Numbered from the stretch's first letter, positions 6,367 through 15,558 are shown. The stretch is DNA of 16,861 bases from Candidatus Proteinoplasmatales archaeon SG8-5 (GCA_001595885.1 LSSH01000082.1:1-16861); one strand, 5' to 3'. A program made the numbers and translations. Notes: a model not told the origin generated them from the sequence alone.

Positions 6367-9300
6367 CTAATTTAGTTTCTCCATATTAATCTTGTATTGC
6401 GCTTCGGTCATTTTTCCTTCCCTGTAGGCCTTCTCAACGCGTTCTTTGATCTCCGCCTTGGATAACTTCGCGGGTCGGGACGGGGGCGGTCTCGTCTGTT
6501 GAGGTTGATTCTGTGGAGGTTTTGATATAATGGGTGTCGGGATGGGCGGCGGCGGAGATGTTTGAGTCCCGGGAGTCTCCTCGGGAACATCATTTTGCGT
6601 GTCAATGTCGCAGAATGGGCAGCCGCCGCCTTCCTCGATAAGGAAACCGCAGATCGGGCAGACCACGGTCTTGTCCCGGTTCCTATACATGACCCACATG
6701 ATCAGCATTATGCATACTAGCGACACCAGGATGAACAGCAATATCAGCCAGAGATAATCCCAAATGTTATCCTGGAGATCATCATTCGGGATGAGCGGAT
6801 CGGGATCGATGCTGTCCCGGATCCCATCGCCATCATCATCCGTATCCGCGTTGTTTCCTATTCCGTCGCCGTCGGTATCGACCGTCTCGTCTGGATCGAA
6901 GGGGAAGTCATCCTCCGTATCCGGCACACCGTCGCCGTCCGAATCGAGAGGTGGTGTTACTACCGATATCATGGTCACGGCAATCTGTGTGTTCCCGGCA
7001 GCGTCCTCCACCGTCAACATGACCGAATACGTACCAACATCGTTGAACGTATGGGACACATAGCTTCCGATGAGCATGTGCTGGGAACCATCTATGAACT
7101 CCCACACATAACTCGTTATACCTATGTTATCGGTAGACGCCGAGGCGTCCAAAGTAACGACCTCCCCAGCGTAGACCGTTATATACTGGGTGATGACCGG
7201 CGTTGGCGCGTCATTATCCAGGACGGCAAGCGTCTTTGGCGGGGTCGTTGCGGTGTTCCCCGCTTCATCGGTGGCCCTTATATAATAATGTACTGGGTCA
7301 ATAGAGGTGTAAGGGATTATTGTGGAATGGCTGAACCTTGAGGGCACGGACTCGGTCAGGGCAGCCGTGACGGAGGTGCCGTTCCCATACCAATATGTGA
7401 TGCTGACATTGGAGACGACGAAGTTCTCGAATACAATAGCCTGGAATATGTACGTGTCGCCGGTCGTGGGGTTGACGTCATTCATGTCAAAGATCACAGG
7501 AGGGGTTTGGTCAAAGGCTGCGCAAGCATCCGCGGTCGTTGGTGGTGATTCCACATGACCCGCCTGGTCGCATGCGATGGAATAGAACTCGAAATATCCG
7601 TCATCCGGGTATTGGAAGGACCATGACCAGATAGGCCCCATTAAATCGACGCCATGACGTGACCAGCTGCCCCACGTGAGGTTGTTCTCGCTGAACCGGT
7701 ACCACAGCTCAACATAGGCCACTTGCCCGTCTGGGTCGGAGGCGGTGGCAAAGATCGTACTCGGTGTGGCAGTTTGCCAATATTGAGTCAAGGCGGTCAC
7801 GCAGGAATACGGCGGAAGGATATCGGGCGGTGTTGTGATGTTCACTGAAAGGGTTCGCTGGTTATTGGTCAAGATTGTCTCGCCAATTACCGGAACGGCA
7901 TATACCGACAGATTATGGACACCACCTACAATGGGAGTCCACTCGAAAGACACGATCTGTTGGGTCCCGGATATTATGTTCGGGATTACCTCCGTTTTGT
8001 TATTGACCCCGTCGATCGAGAATTGTACTTCAACGTTCATTTCATCGTTCATTCCCTGGTTGAGTATCGTGCTATTTACCCATAGCAAACTCCCAACCTC
8101 CAGAATACCTTCTATCTTAATATCTAGCACGCGGATGTCGTGCGGGGGAGGCAGCACTGTCAGGTTGACGGGGATCCTGATGGCCGGATTATGAATATCA
8201 TTGCTGCCGACCGTTATGTTGCCTTGATAATCACCTGGTGACAATTCGGACGCATCCACCTGGACTGATATCAGGTCATTGCTTCCGCCTGGCGGTATGA
8301 TTCCTACATTGGGTGTCTCGGTCAGCCATTCGACGTCCGAACCTCCGGTTGTCTGGATAAGCACGTCATCGATGTGCCACCAATCGAGCGTCCCCCCGGA
8401 CCCGCCAGTCTGCCTGAACCTCATCCTGAATCCAGGATGAAGTGCATCCGGGGGAAGGTTATAGGCCTGCAGGCCAAAGATGTGGCCCCCGGAATATGTA
8501 TCACCCAGGTACATGTCCAGCAACACCCAGGACCCAATGTCGTTGTAATACTCCACGAGCAGGTTCTCGCCCGAGTCAGGGTTCTCGCTCGGCGGGGTGC
8601 ATCCACCTCCGCCTTCGCGTATCCAATATTCGACCGACAAAGAATGGCAGGATGAGGTGTCGTATGTCTGCGTGGTGACAGAAACAATACCGGAATATGT
8701 GTGCATGGACCAGGACCCGGAGTTCGATGTGTGCGTGCCAGCTCCTGCGATACCAGGGCCCGCCGACACAACCCAATCAGATATGTCACCGTCCTCGAAG
8801 TCGTCGTCCAGGAAGGTGACGTATGAAACGATGTCATCGGTAACGTTGTAGCTCAGGGTGGAATAACCAATATTTCCTACCGTTAAGACATTCGAGCTCG
8901 TACTGCCCGCCTGCACGGCGAAATCAAAGCCGCCGGGACTTACCCATATCTCTGGTACTCCGGTGACGACCACCATTTGGCTCATCCTGTTGTTGGTAGT
9001 GTACGTTTCACCGGCCACGGGCACCGCATAAATCGAAATATCGAAGTTACCTGTGGTGACCGGTGTCCATACAAAATAGACCGAGGTAATCGCGCCCGAT
9101 GAAAGGAACGGAATTATGTAAACGTGCTCCAATACCAGGTCGATCTGCAACTGCACGTTTATATTTGATTCTGAGTTCATCCCCTGGTTGTGGACGGTCC
9201 CGTTTATCCAGAGCGGCTTTCCGGCCTCTTGAGTACCCTGGACGGACAGGGATATCACCGCCAGATCATGGGGATGTGTCGTAACGGTGAGATTCACGGG

Positions 9301-12300
9301 AATGATTATCGTCGGCTGCCCAGGATCGTTGCTGGTGACCGAGATGTTGCCCTGGTAATATCCCGGTGTTAGGGCCGTGGTGTCGACCGTTACCGTGATC
9401 AGGTCGTTGCCGCCGCTTTGAGGAATCGAACCGGTCATGGGAGATTCGGATAGCCAGTCGACGCCAAAGCCGGAGGTCGAGTAGACCCAAACGTCATCTA
9501 TGTGCCAGTAATCGAAGTTAGGTCCGCTTGCCATCGATTGCCTGAAACGCACCGCGAAGTTCGGATGTAAGGCATTCGCGGGCAGCGAGTGGTTTCGGGT
9601 GTAGATTACACCGTTGGGTCCGGCACCGAGGAACTGGTCCAACTGTATCCAGCTTCCTACATTGTTGCGGTATTCCACATATAGGTCCTCATTGGGGTCC
9701 GGAGGTTCGCTGAAAGACGAGTCGCCTTCCCTGATCCAATACTCGATATTCACACCCGCAGTGCCCGAGAGGTCAATGGTCTGTGATGTGGCAACGGCCG
9801 CACCTCCATGGGTGTTCATCGACCATACACCAGAGTTGGCGGTCTGCGTGGTCACCTCCACCGTCCCGGTCCCGGTCTTGAGCCAATCGGAGATGTCCCC
9901 GTCCTCGAAGTCGTCGTAAAAGAACGTGTGGGTCGTATAGATGTCGTCGGTAACGTTATAATAAAGTGAACCTAAACCTGTGTTGCCAATCGTCAGGATG
10001 TCGGAGTCCGTGCTGCCCGTGGGCACTACGAAATCAAAGCCGCCGGGACTCACCCAGATATCTGGTGGTGCCGTGATAGTCACAAGTACGTCGTCCTCGT
10101 TGTTGACGGTGTTTGTCTCGCCGGGGACCGGGGCGACAAAGACCGATACTGTGTATGTTCCTGTGCTCGACGGCGTCCAGACCAGCGGTACAACGTTAAT
10201 CTGGCCCGACGGCAGGAAACCGATGACCGTGGAATCCTGAACCACGGAGTCGACCCTTAGTTGGACGTTGACATTGGATTCGTCGTTAACTCCTTGATTC
10301 TGGATAGTCCCGTTTACCCAAAGGGGTTCACCGACCTCCTGAGTACCCTGGACGGTCATCGCAATGACCGCGAGGTCGTGCTGGGCCGTTATCACTGTCA
10401 GGTTCACCGGGACTATGTATGGGTCCTCGTCCGGGTCGTTGTTGGATATGGTTATGTTGGCCTGATAATAACCGACAGGTAGTCCCGCGGTGTCAACTGC
10501 GACCACCAGGTTTGTCTGGCTCATTGCCGGGACCGTACCCTGGTCGGGAGTGACGGTCAACCAGCTCGCAATTGGACCTCCGCTGCCGTACGGATATTCC
10601 AAGGTGTCTATCTGATTGCCCAAGAAACTCCTGAGCGAAACTCCCGAAGGGGTAAGCCCGGCAATGGTCTGTGACACGGTGTTGATTAGGGTGGAGCCCG
10701 ATGAATCGTACAACCTTCCTATAAGGCTGGTGGAGGTCATCCATTCTATTTCCATCCGGTACCAACTTGCCGTATAGACCTGAACGACGGAGTTCAAGTT
10801 CATGAAACCAGAATAACCAGTGTTTTGCTGGAACATGAACTGATTGGTGTTGGGGGCAAAAACAAGTGACCAGCATCCCGATGCTGTGGCCCCGAAGCCG
10901 AAGTATACTCGCCCGTCCACGCTCGGACTTCGGACCCAGACTGACATCTTATCGCCGGGATTTCCCACCGTGTAGTCGGTCCTGTATCGCCAATTGTTCG
11001 TGGAACCCGTATCGGTCAGACCGTAAGAGCCGTCATGGGCCGCGGCCGCTGATTTGATGCCTCCGCCCCCAACCGGGCTTATCCAGGGAGCCCAAGGCCA
11101 TGACCCGGCATTCTCGAAGTCCTCGATTGTACCCGAACTTACACCTATCGTGTAATTCAGGATCCCCAGACCGTTGTTACCGATCGTCATGATATCTGAA
11201 TCGGTCATCCCAGTCTGGACCGCGAAATCGAAACCGCCTGGATTCACCCAGATGTCCGGTTCTGCGGTTACCACGACAGACCGTGTGTCATAGTTGTTCG
11301 CCGTGATTGTCTCTCCTATGACAGGCACCACATAAACCTCGATGGCGTAAGTGCCTGCGGCGGGTGGTATCCAAACGAAGGGTGTTACTATCGTTTGGCC
11401 CGAGGCGATGAACGCGATGTTGTAGGTGTCCACAGTGGCAGAATTTACCCTCAAATTGACGACGACGTTCGCTTCGTCATTCTGACCAAGATTATGAACA
11501 GTCCCGTTTATCCACAAGGGTTTGCCGGCCTCTTGGGATCCGGCAACCGTCATGCCCAGCACCGCGAGGTCATGAAGGGCTGAGAGAACCGTGAGGTTTA
11601 CCGGTATATTGTACGGGTTCTCATCCGGGTCGTTGCTGGCAATCGATATGTTTGCCCGATAAAGCCCCGGGCTCATGCCTGCGGCGTCAACCCCCACATT
11701 CGTGTTTGTTTGACTCGATGGCGGGACCGTTCCCATGTCCGGTGTGACGGTTAACCATGACGGGAGCCCTCCGGACATTCCCATGCCCAGGACAATCTCG
11801 TCCCACCAGGACTGCGAATTGTGGAAATTGTACAGGTAGATCGTGTCTATCGAGTTAGTGATTTGGGCAAAGGGAATGTTGGCCTGTACAGGTGCCCCGT
11901 CTATCACCAGGTCGAAGAAATGGGTCGTCCAGTTGATGTTCGAGAATTCGATGTGATACCAGACATTGGCCGAGTAAGCGAACCGAGGCAGACTGTTGAC
12001 TATGAACATTCCGTTGTCATCGGCATAAATATACATCGGCAGTTGGTTGCCTAGTTGGAACAGTACGTAGGCGTCGGCCGCCGTGGAGGAGGCCGAGCGG
12101 ATGTAGAAGGATATGTGCTCGGGTGCGCAGACCCCTATGTTCTGGGATACGCCGTTGCGGTGGGCACTGGAACCTCCGATCTGAGTGAAGCTGTACGTTG
12201 AACCAGCGGCTGCGGTGGCAGAGGTCACGGTCCTCGTGTAAGTACCTGAGCCATGTACCCAGCCATTGTAATTGCCGTCCTCGAAATCGTCCTCGAAGCA

Positions 12301-14862
12301 GGAGACCTGCGAATATATGGACCAGTCGAGGTTGGCCAGACCGTCATTCCCTATCGTAAGTGGGGCAGAATCCGTCAATCCTGTCTGCACCGCGAAGTTG
12401 AAATTCCCGGGATTGACCCAGATGTCGGGTTCGGCCGTGAAGGTCTCGGTCATGTTCCACCAGTTGTCCGCGACGAGCGTTTCCCCCGGAACGGGAACCG
12501 CGAGCAACGTCAAATCGTACTGGGTTCCCGAAGGCGGTGTCCATTCGAATGACATGAAGTCCAATGTTCCGGAAGGCAGGCTCGTTATCACGGTGGAATT
12601 CTGCATCACGGTGTCGACCGTGAAGATGACTTGAATATTGGTCTCGTCACTGGTGCCCTGATTGAGAATGGTACCGTTCACCCAGTGCTTCTTACCGGCC
12701 TGAAGGTTGCCAGCCAGTGACATGTTTATCACCGCAACGTCGTGAGGCGCCGACAGCACGGTCAGGTTGACTGGGACAATAATCGCAGGTTCTCCCGGGT
12801 CATTGCTGGAGACAGTGATGTTACCCTGATAGAAACCCGGCGTTAACGAGCTCGTGTCCACGCCTACGGTGATCAAGTCATCGCCTCCCCCGGGATTGAT
12901 CGAACCCGTTATCGGATTCTCGCTGAGCCAGGCCGGTGTAGAAATGAATGCCGTTATAGCGACATCGTCAATATGCCAGTAGTCAAATCCAGTTCCGCTT
13001 CCTCCAGTCTGGTAGAACTGAAGGCGGAAGTTTGCGTGGTTTGCATCGGCCGGTAACGGGGAATACACCGGAGTGTATATAGTACCTGCCGCATCGGCGC
13101 CCAAGAAGGTGTCGAGTAGCACGTAGGAGCCTACATTGTTGTAATAATAAATTTCCAGGTCCTCGCCGGTATCCGGGTTCTCACTGTTGCCGAAGGCCCC
13201 ACCCTGCCGTATCCAGAGACTCAGTTCAACCGTTGAGGCTGTGCTCAGGTCCATGACCGGTGAAGTCCATGTGTATGTTCCATGTGCGGTGTACATCGAG
13301 TATATTCCTGACTGCGCGGTGTCCGTGCTGACGCCGCCGATTATTGTCAGATTACCGATATCGGAAACGTCGTCTGTGATGTTGTAGAACAGACCGCCGA
13401 GACCCGTATTGCCAATTGTCATCACGTCAGAATCGCTCAGACCTGCCTCGACCATGAATGTGAATCCTCGCGGTGTGACCGTGATGTCGGGTGCGGCAGT
13501 TATGTTCGCGGTCTTGTTCCACCAGTTATTAGAAGTGTTGTTCTCTCCTGGAGCCGGCATGACGTACAGGGTCACCGTGTACTGTAAGCCCAGGGGCGGC
13601 GTCCATTCGAACGAGACGTCCTCCTGAGCGCCCGGTCCGATCACCGCGAACACCGTGAAGTTCGTCAACACGAAATTCACCAGAAATCTTACCTGGACCG
13701 GGGATTCGCTGCTGGCCCCCTGATTCATGACGGTACCGTTGACCCAGTGCAGCTTACCGGCCTCGAGGCTGCCGTCGATCGTAGTATTCGTAATCACCAG
13801 CTCATGGGAGGAAGGGGCGACCGTCAGATTGACCGGCACAATCTTGGGGTTCTCGTCCGGGTCATTGTTAATGATCGTAATATTGTATTGATAAAAGCCC
13901 GGCGCAAGCGTTGTCGTGTTCACCTTGAGGTTGTGGTCGATGGTCCCAGGAGGTGCTATAGAACCCTCCCCGGGGGAGATTGAAAGCCAGTCCGGAAGCG
14001 TGGTAACGGTCGCGTTTGCCATCCAATGGGCTGCGTTCAATAAGAGTTGAAGGAGGTTGGCGTCCGTCCAGGCATTATACGTGCTGTACCGTCCGACCGT
14101 GGCGAAATGAACGACCGTTCCCGTGCCGTAGCTCCAGTAGGACAGCTCATCACCGGCCAGAGAACCGTCGACCAGTTCAACAGCTCCGGCCTTTCTGCTC
14201 ATAACGCCGAACGAGTGGTGGACCGTCGTAAAGGGGGATGGAATACCCTGGGTAATCGGATGCGAGAGCATGACTGTGCATGTTTCGACGTCATGGTTTC
14301 CCCCTCCCCTTGTCATCGGGACCATGGGAGCCAGGGTGGTGTACCTCCCGCTTTGCACGTGAAATCCTATCCATTCTGTCGCTATCACGTTCCCGCCGCT
14401 GCTTACGTAGCTCTCGATCGCGGTCTGTCCTGCAGCGGGCATGTCAAGCGTATAGTCATCGCCAATGAGCAGAATCACGACATCGAAGTCGTTCGGGTCA
14501 GGCACGCCGTTGTATGATGAAGGGACACCAGCATCTGTCACGTTGAATCCCTCCGCAATGAGCGCATCGATTGCCTCGGTGGAACCCGCGTTTGCCCCGT
14601 CGAGGAGCAGCACTTTGTTATTGGCCGAAGCCCCGACGATCGAATAATTCAGCATTGATGTCCCGTTGTTGCCTACGGTCAATACGCCTGTATCCGTGTC
14701 GCCTGCCACCAATGAAAAATCAAAGCCGCTGGGATTCGTCCATATGTCCGGGTCAGCGTTCATTGAGGGAATCACATCCTTGCCAGAGACCAGGCCAAGA
14801 CTGCTTTGAAGGATGATGAAGGCTGTCATCAAATAAACAAATAATAAACTACTTCTCCGCAA
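6367..14862 (-). CDS. Giant modular surface protein: six nested beta-sandwich/CARDB units, PKD, calcium-type stalk, TM, zinc ribbon and SHOCT-like tail
   Basis: The frame is open from 14991 (TTG), giving 2874 residues; numbering below uses that. The better start is TTG 14862 (residue 44), which gives a textbook signal peptide (44-70: RR, then a hydrophobic core ending LGLVSG), with AGGTAGG just upstream. Six repeat units span 80-2387. Each holds the first half of a beta-sandwich (PDIWVNPGGFDF...TIGN-x-G), an inserted domain, the second half (WLS...TVD...YQGNIT...VPVNLTV) and a CARDB domain (HDLAV...WVNGTV-x-NQG...GET...NN). Two Ig-like domains (2388-2592), a PKD domain (2593-2680) and an Asp-rich DxDGDG stalk (2682-2740) follow. 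A TM helix (2743-2770) leads to cytoplasmic C2778-x2-C2781 ... C2791-x2-C2794, a Pro-rich linker and a SHOCT-like end (2843-2873). It is probably a glycosylated cell-surface adhesin or receptor; the ligand is unknown. It converges on the ATPase gene with a 28-bp gap. Confidence 0.88.
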   Translation of the reverse strand: MRRSSLLFVYLMTAFIILQSSLGLVSGKDVIPSMNADPDIWTNPSGFDFSLVAGDTDTGVLTVGNNGTSMLNYSIVGASANNKVLLLDGANAGSTEAIDALIAEGFNVTDAGVPSSYNGVPDPNDFDVVILLIGDDYTLDMPAAGQTAIESYVSSGGNVIATEWIGFHVQSGRYTTLAPMVPMTRGGGNHDVETCTVMLSHPITQGIPSPFTTVHHSFGVMSRKAGAVELVDGSLAGDELSYWSYGTGTVVHFATVGRYSTYNAWTDANLLQLLLNAAHWMANATVTTLPDWLSISPGEGSIAPPGTIDHNLKVNTTTLAPGFYQYNITIINNDPDENPKIVPVNLTVAPSSHELVITNTTIDGSLEAGKLHWVNGTVMNQGASSESPVQVRFLVNFVLTNFTVFAVIGPGAQEDVSFEWTPPLGLQYTVTLYVMPAPGENNTSNNWWNKTANITAAPDITVTPRGFTFMVEAGLSDSDVMTIGNTGLGGLFYNITDDVSDIGNLTIIGGVSTDTAQSGIYSMYTAHGTYTWTSPVMDLSTASTVELSLWIRQGGAFGNSENPDTGEDLEIYYYNNVGSYVLLDTFLGADAAGTIYTPVYSPLPADANHANFRLQFYQTGGSGTGFDYWHIDDVAITAFISTPAWLSENPITGSINPGGGDDLITVGVDTSSLTPGFYQGNITVSSNDPGEPAIIVPVNLTVLSAPHDVAVINMSLAGNLQAGKKHWVNGTILNQGTSDETNIQVIFTVDTVMQNSTVITSLPSGTLDFMSFEWTPPSGTQYDLTLLAVPVPGETLVADNWWNMTETFTAEPDIWVNPGNFNFAVQTGLTDSAPLTIGNDGLANLDWSIYSQVSCFEDDFEDGNYNGWVHGSGTYTRTVTSATAAAGSTYSFTQIGGSSAHRNGVSQNIGVCAPEHISFYIRSASSTAADAYVLFQLGNQLPMYIYADDNGMFIVNSLPRFAYSANVWYHIEFSNINWTTHFFDLVIDGAPVQANIPFAQITNSIDTIYLYNFHNSQSWWDEIVLGMGMSGGLPSWLTVTPDMGTVPPSSQTNTNVGVDAAGMSPGLYRANISIASNDPDENPYNIPVNLTVLSALHDLAVLGMTVAGSQEAGKPLWINGTVHNLGQNDEANVVVNLRVNSATVDTYNIAFIASGQTIVTPFVWIPPAAGTYAIEVYVVPVIGETITANNYDTRSVVVTAEPDIWVNPGGFDFAVQTGMTDSDIMTIGNNGLGILNYTIGVSSGTIEDFENAGSWPWAPWISPVGGGGIKSAAAAHDGSYGLTDTGSTNNWRYRTDYTVGNPGDKMSVWVRSPSVDGRVYFGFGATASGCWSLVFAPNTNQFMFQQNTGYSGFMNLNSVVQVYTASWYRMEIEWMTSTSLIGRLYDSSGSTLINTVSQTIAGLTPSGVSLRSFLGNQIDTLEYPYGSGGPIASWLTVTPDQGTVPAMSQTNLVVAVDTAGLPVGYYQANITISNNDPDEDPYIVPVNLTVITAQHDLAVIAMTVQGTQEVGEPLWVNGTIQNQGVNDESNVNVQLRVDSVVQDSTVIGFLPSGQINVVPLVWTPSSTGTYTVSVFVAPVPGETNTVNNEDDVLVTITAPPDIWVSPGGFDFVVPTGSTDSDILTIGNTGLGSLYYNVTDDIYTTHTFFYDDFEDGDISDWLKTGTGTVEVTTQTANSGVWSMNTHGGAAVATSQTIDLSGTAGVNIEYWIREGDSSFSEPPDPNEDLYVEYRNNVGSWIQLDQFLGAGPNGVIYTRNHSLPANALHPNFAVRFRQSMASGPNFDYWHIDDVWVYSTSGFGVDWLSESPMTGSIPQSGGNDLITVTVDTTALTPGYYQGNISVTSNDPGQPTIIIPVNLTVTTHPHDLAVISLSVQGTQEAGKPLWINGTVHNQGMNSESNINVQLQIDLVLEHVYIIPFLSSGAITSVYFVWTPVTTGNFDISIYAVPVAGETYTTNNRMSQMVVVTGVPEIWVSPGGFDFAVQAGSTSSNVLTVGNIGYSTLSYNVTDDIVSYVTFLDDDFEDGDISDWVVSAGPGIAGAGTHTSNSGSWSMHTYSGIVSVTTQTYDTSSCHSLSVEYWIREGGGGCTPPSENPDSGENLLVEYYNDIGSWVLLDMYLGDTYSGGHIFGLQAYNLPPDALHPGFRMRFRQTGGSGGTLDWWHIDDVLIQTTGGSDVEWLTETPNVGIIPPGGSNDLISVQVDASELSPGDYQGNITVGSNDIHNPAIRIPVNLTVLPPPHDIRVLDIKIEGILEVGSLLWVNSTILNQGMNDEMNVEVQFSIDGVNNKTEVIPNIISGTQQIVSFEWTPIVGGVHNLSVYAVPVIGETILTNNQRTLSVNITTPPDILPPYSCVTALTQYWQTATPSTIFATASDPDGQVAYVELWYRFSENNLTWGSWSRHGVDLMGPIWSWSFQYPDDGYFEFYSIACDQAGHVESPPTTADACAAFDQTPPVIFDMNDVNPTTGDTYIFQAIVFENFVVSNVSITYWYGNGTSVTAALTESVPSRFSHSTIIPYTSIDPVHYYIRATDEAGNTATTPPKTLAVLDNDAPTPVITQYITVYAGEVVTLDASASTDNIGITSYVWEFIDGSQHMLIGSYVSHTFNDVGTYSVMLTVEDAAGNTQIAVTMISVVTPPLDSDGDGVPDTEDDFPFDPDETVDTDGDGIGNNADTDDDGDGIRDSIDPDPLIPNDDLQDNIWDYLWLILLFILVSLVCIMLIMWVMYRNRDKTVVCPICGFLIEEGGGCPFCDIDTQNDVPEETPGTQTSPPPPIPTPIISKPPQNQPQQTRPPPSRPAKLSKAEIKERVEKAYREGKMTEAQYKINMEKLN
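6772..6948 (-). other. Asp-rich calcium-binding stalk (thrombospondin type 3-like) of the giant protein
   Basis: The segment encodes repeated DSDGDGVPDTEDDFPFDP, DTDGDGIGNNADTDDDGDG and similar DxDxDG motifs just outside the membrane helix. Such repeats bind calcium and form stiff stalks in thrombospondin type 3-like and dockerin-like regions. It probably holds the repeat array away from the membrane. Confidence 0.8.
7831..14754 (-). repeat. Six in-frame tandem repeat units inside the giant surface protein gene
   Basis: Unit boundaries taken at each P(D/E)I(W/T)V-type start (PDIWT in the first unit) are 14754-13492, 13491-12430, 12429-11260, 11259-10066, 10065-8956 and 8955-7831, so lengths vary from 354 to 421 codons. 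The framework halves and CARDB domains are well conserved, while the insert is not. Insert types by unit: 1, ThuA/amidotransferase-like alpha/beta; 2, 5 and 6, MAM-like jelly roll with ENPD or PDPNED and WWHIDDV or YWHIDDV; 3 and 4, two different LamG-like sheets beginning near DFEDG or DFENAG. At DNA level the framework starts of units 5 and 6 share a near-identical stretch around 8919-8940 and 10028-10049, a possible recombination substrate. Confidence 0.85.
14008..14631 (-). other. ThuA/amidotransferase-like domain inserted in the first beta-sandwich of the giant protein
   Basis: This part of the giant gene encodes about 208 residues that read as an alpha/beta fold rather than all-beta: KVLLLDGANAG, then DFDVVILLIGDDY, then SGGNVIATEWIGFH, followed by VVHFATVGRYSTYN near the end. 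The order of strand motifs fits the ThuA / class I glutamine amidotransferase-like superfamily. No catalytic Cys is seen at the nucleophile elbow position (the segment reads ATEWIGF), so a binding rather than amidotransferase role is more likely. It occupies the position that jelly-roll domains take in the other five units. Confidence 0.55.
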
Positions 14863-14944
14863 CGGCCTACCTACTTTGTGAGCATTATACTGCAAGGTGG
14901 CAATTGCCAAAGGCTCCCTCCATAGTCCCAACCAAAGATAGTAG

Positions 14945-15005
14945 AATCTAGAAGTATTTATTATTTTTCTTAATTTAAGGATTTCCGGCAATATATTGTT
15001 TAATA
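14945..15005 (-). promoter_or_regulatory. AT-rich promoter region of the giant surface protein gene
   Basis: Between the acetyltransferase stop (15028) and the TTG at 14862, the minus strand carries AATATATTG (14989-14997) and AAAATAATAAATAC (about 14955-14968), both archaeal box A-like. They would place transcription starts near 14965 and 14930, giving a leader of 65-100 nt before TTG 14862. A further CAGTATAATGCT at 14881-14892 is about 25 nt from 14862 and could instead give a leaderless message. Which is used cannot be decided from sequence. Confidence 0.4.
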
Positions 15006-15027
15006 AATGATGTTTAACTTAACAAAT

Positions 15028-15462
15028 CTATATCCAATTTGTCATCATGATTCCGTCCTCACCATCCAAATAATACCTCTCAAGCAACGATACGACCTGA
15101 AATCCGCGTTTTGTGTAGAATTCCTGGGCAATAGTATTTGATGTCCTGACCTCGAGGACAACACTACAGATGCCCTCCCAACCGCAACGCTCGAAAAACG
15201 TGTTCAATAACGATGAGCCAACGCCTTTGTACCGTAACTCCTTTTTCGTGGCCATGATAAGGATCCTCGCTTCATCAGGTGACGCTCTGGTGCCAAGCAG
15301 CAATCCTGTGAGGACTCCTTCCTCCGATGCGACCAAGAAACCATCTGGCCACTGTGCGTGAAGAGTAAGATACATAGACGGTGAATAATCCTGTTTGAAG
15401 GTCTCGGCGACGAGCCTCATCACGGCACCCAAGTCCGTGGGTACGAAGTTGCGGATATGCAT
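15028..15462 (-). CDS. GNAT-family N-acetyltransferase, RimI/NAA10-like
   Basis: The 144-residue protein has a complete GNAT fold. It begins MHIRNFVPTDL, typical of RimI/Ard1 enzymes. The acetyl-CoA-binding motif A is ELRYKGVGSSLL (75-86), fitting Q/R-x-x-G-x-G/A with R77, G80 and G82. The segment LEVRTSNTIAQEFYTKRGF (103-121) and the late YYLDGEDGIMM (130-140) are hallmarks of the N-terminal protein acetyltransferases RimI and NAA10, so transfer of acetyl from acetyl-CoA to protein N-termini is the likely reaction. No Shine-Dalgarno precedes ATG 15462, but TTCATAATAA lies about 18-28 nt upstream on the minus strand (15481-15490), which fits a leaderless transcript. It lies upstream of the giant surface gene on the same strand, but an AT-rich promoter region separates them. 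The substrate is unknown. Confidence 0.9.
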   Translation of the reverse strand: MHIRNFVPTDLGAVMRLVAETFKQDYSPSMYLTLHAQWPDGFLVASEEGVLTGLLLGTRASPDEARILIMATKKELRYKGVGSSLLNTFFERCGWEGICSVVLEVRTSNTIAQEFYTKRGFQVVSLLERYYLDGEDGIMMTNWI

Positions 15463-15517
15463 CGAACGAACATCCGAACCTTATTATGAATACTTTCGCC
15501 GAACCCCCCTGTTCACC

Positions 15518-15554
15518 CTTATATACTGCAGCGGGGTAGTGCTTCACAAGGTGA
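15518..15554 (+). promoter_or_regulatory. TATA box and Shine-Dalgarno of the small 29-codon gene
   Basis: CTTATATACT at 15518-15527 is a near-consensus archaeal box A, and AAGGTGA at 15548-15554 sits 4 nt before ATG 15559. The expected transcription start, about 25 nt after the box, falls just before the Shine-Dalgarno, so the leader would be short. The region is shared with the divergent acetyltransferase gene. Confidence 0.6.
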
Positions 15555-15558
15555 AACG

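Noticed and set aside
7831..14754. Tandem repeats as a CRISPR array or mobile element
   Set aside because: The repeats are in-frame protein domain units of over 1 kb with divergent inserts, not short direct repeats with spacers, and no cas or transposase genes are present.
14863..14991. N-terminal extension of the giant protein from TTG 14991
   Set aside because: The 43 extra residues precede an ideal signal peptide and overlap the AT-rich promoter region, so translation from here is unlikely.
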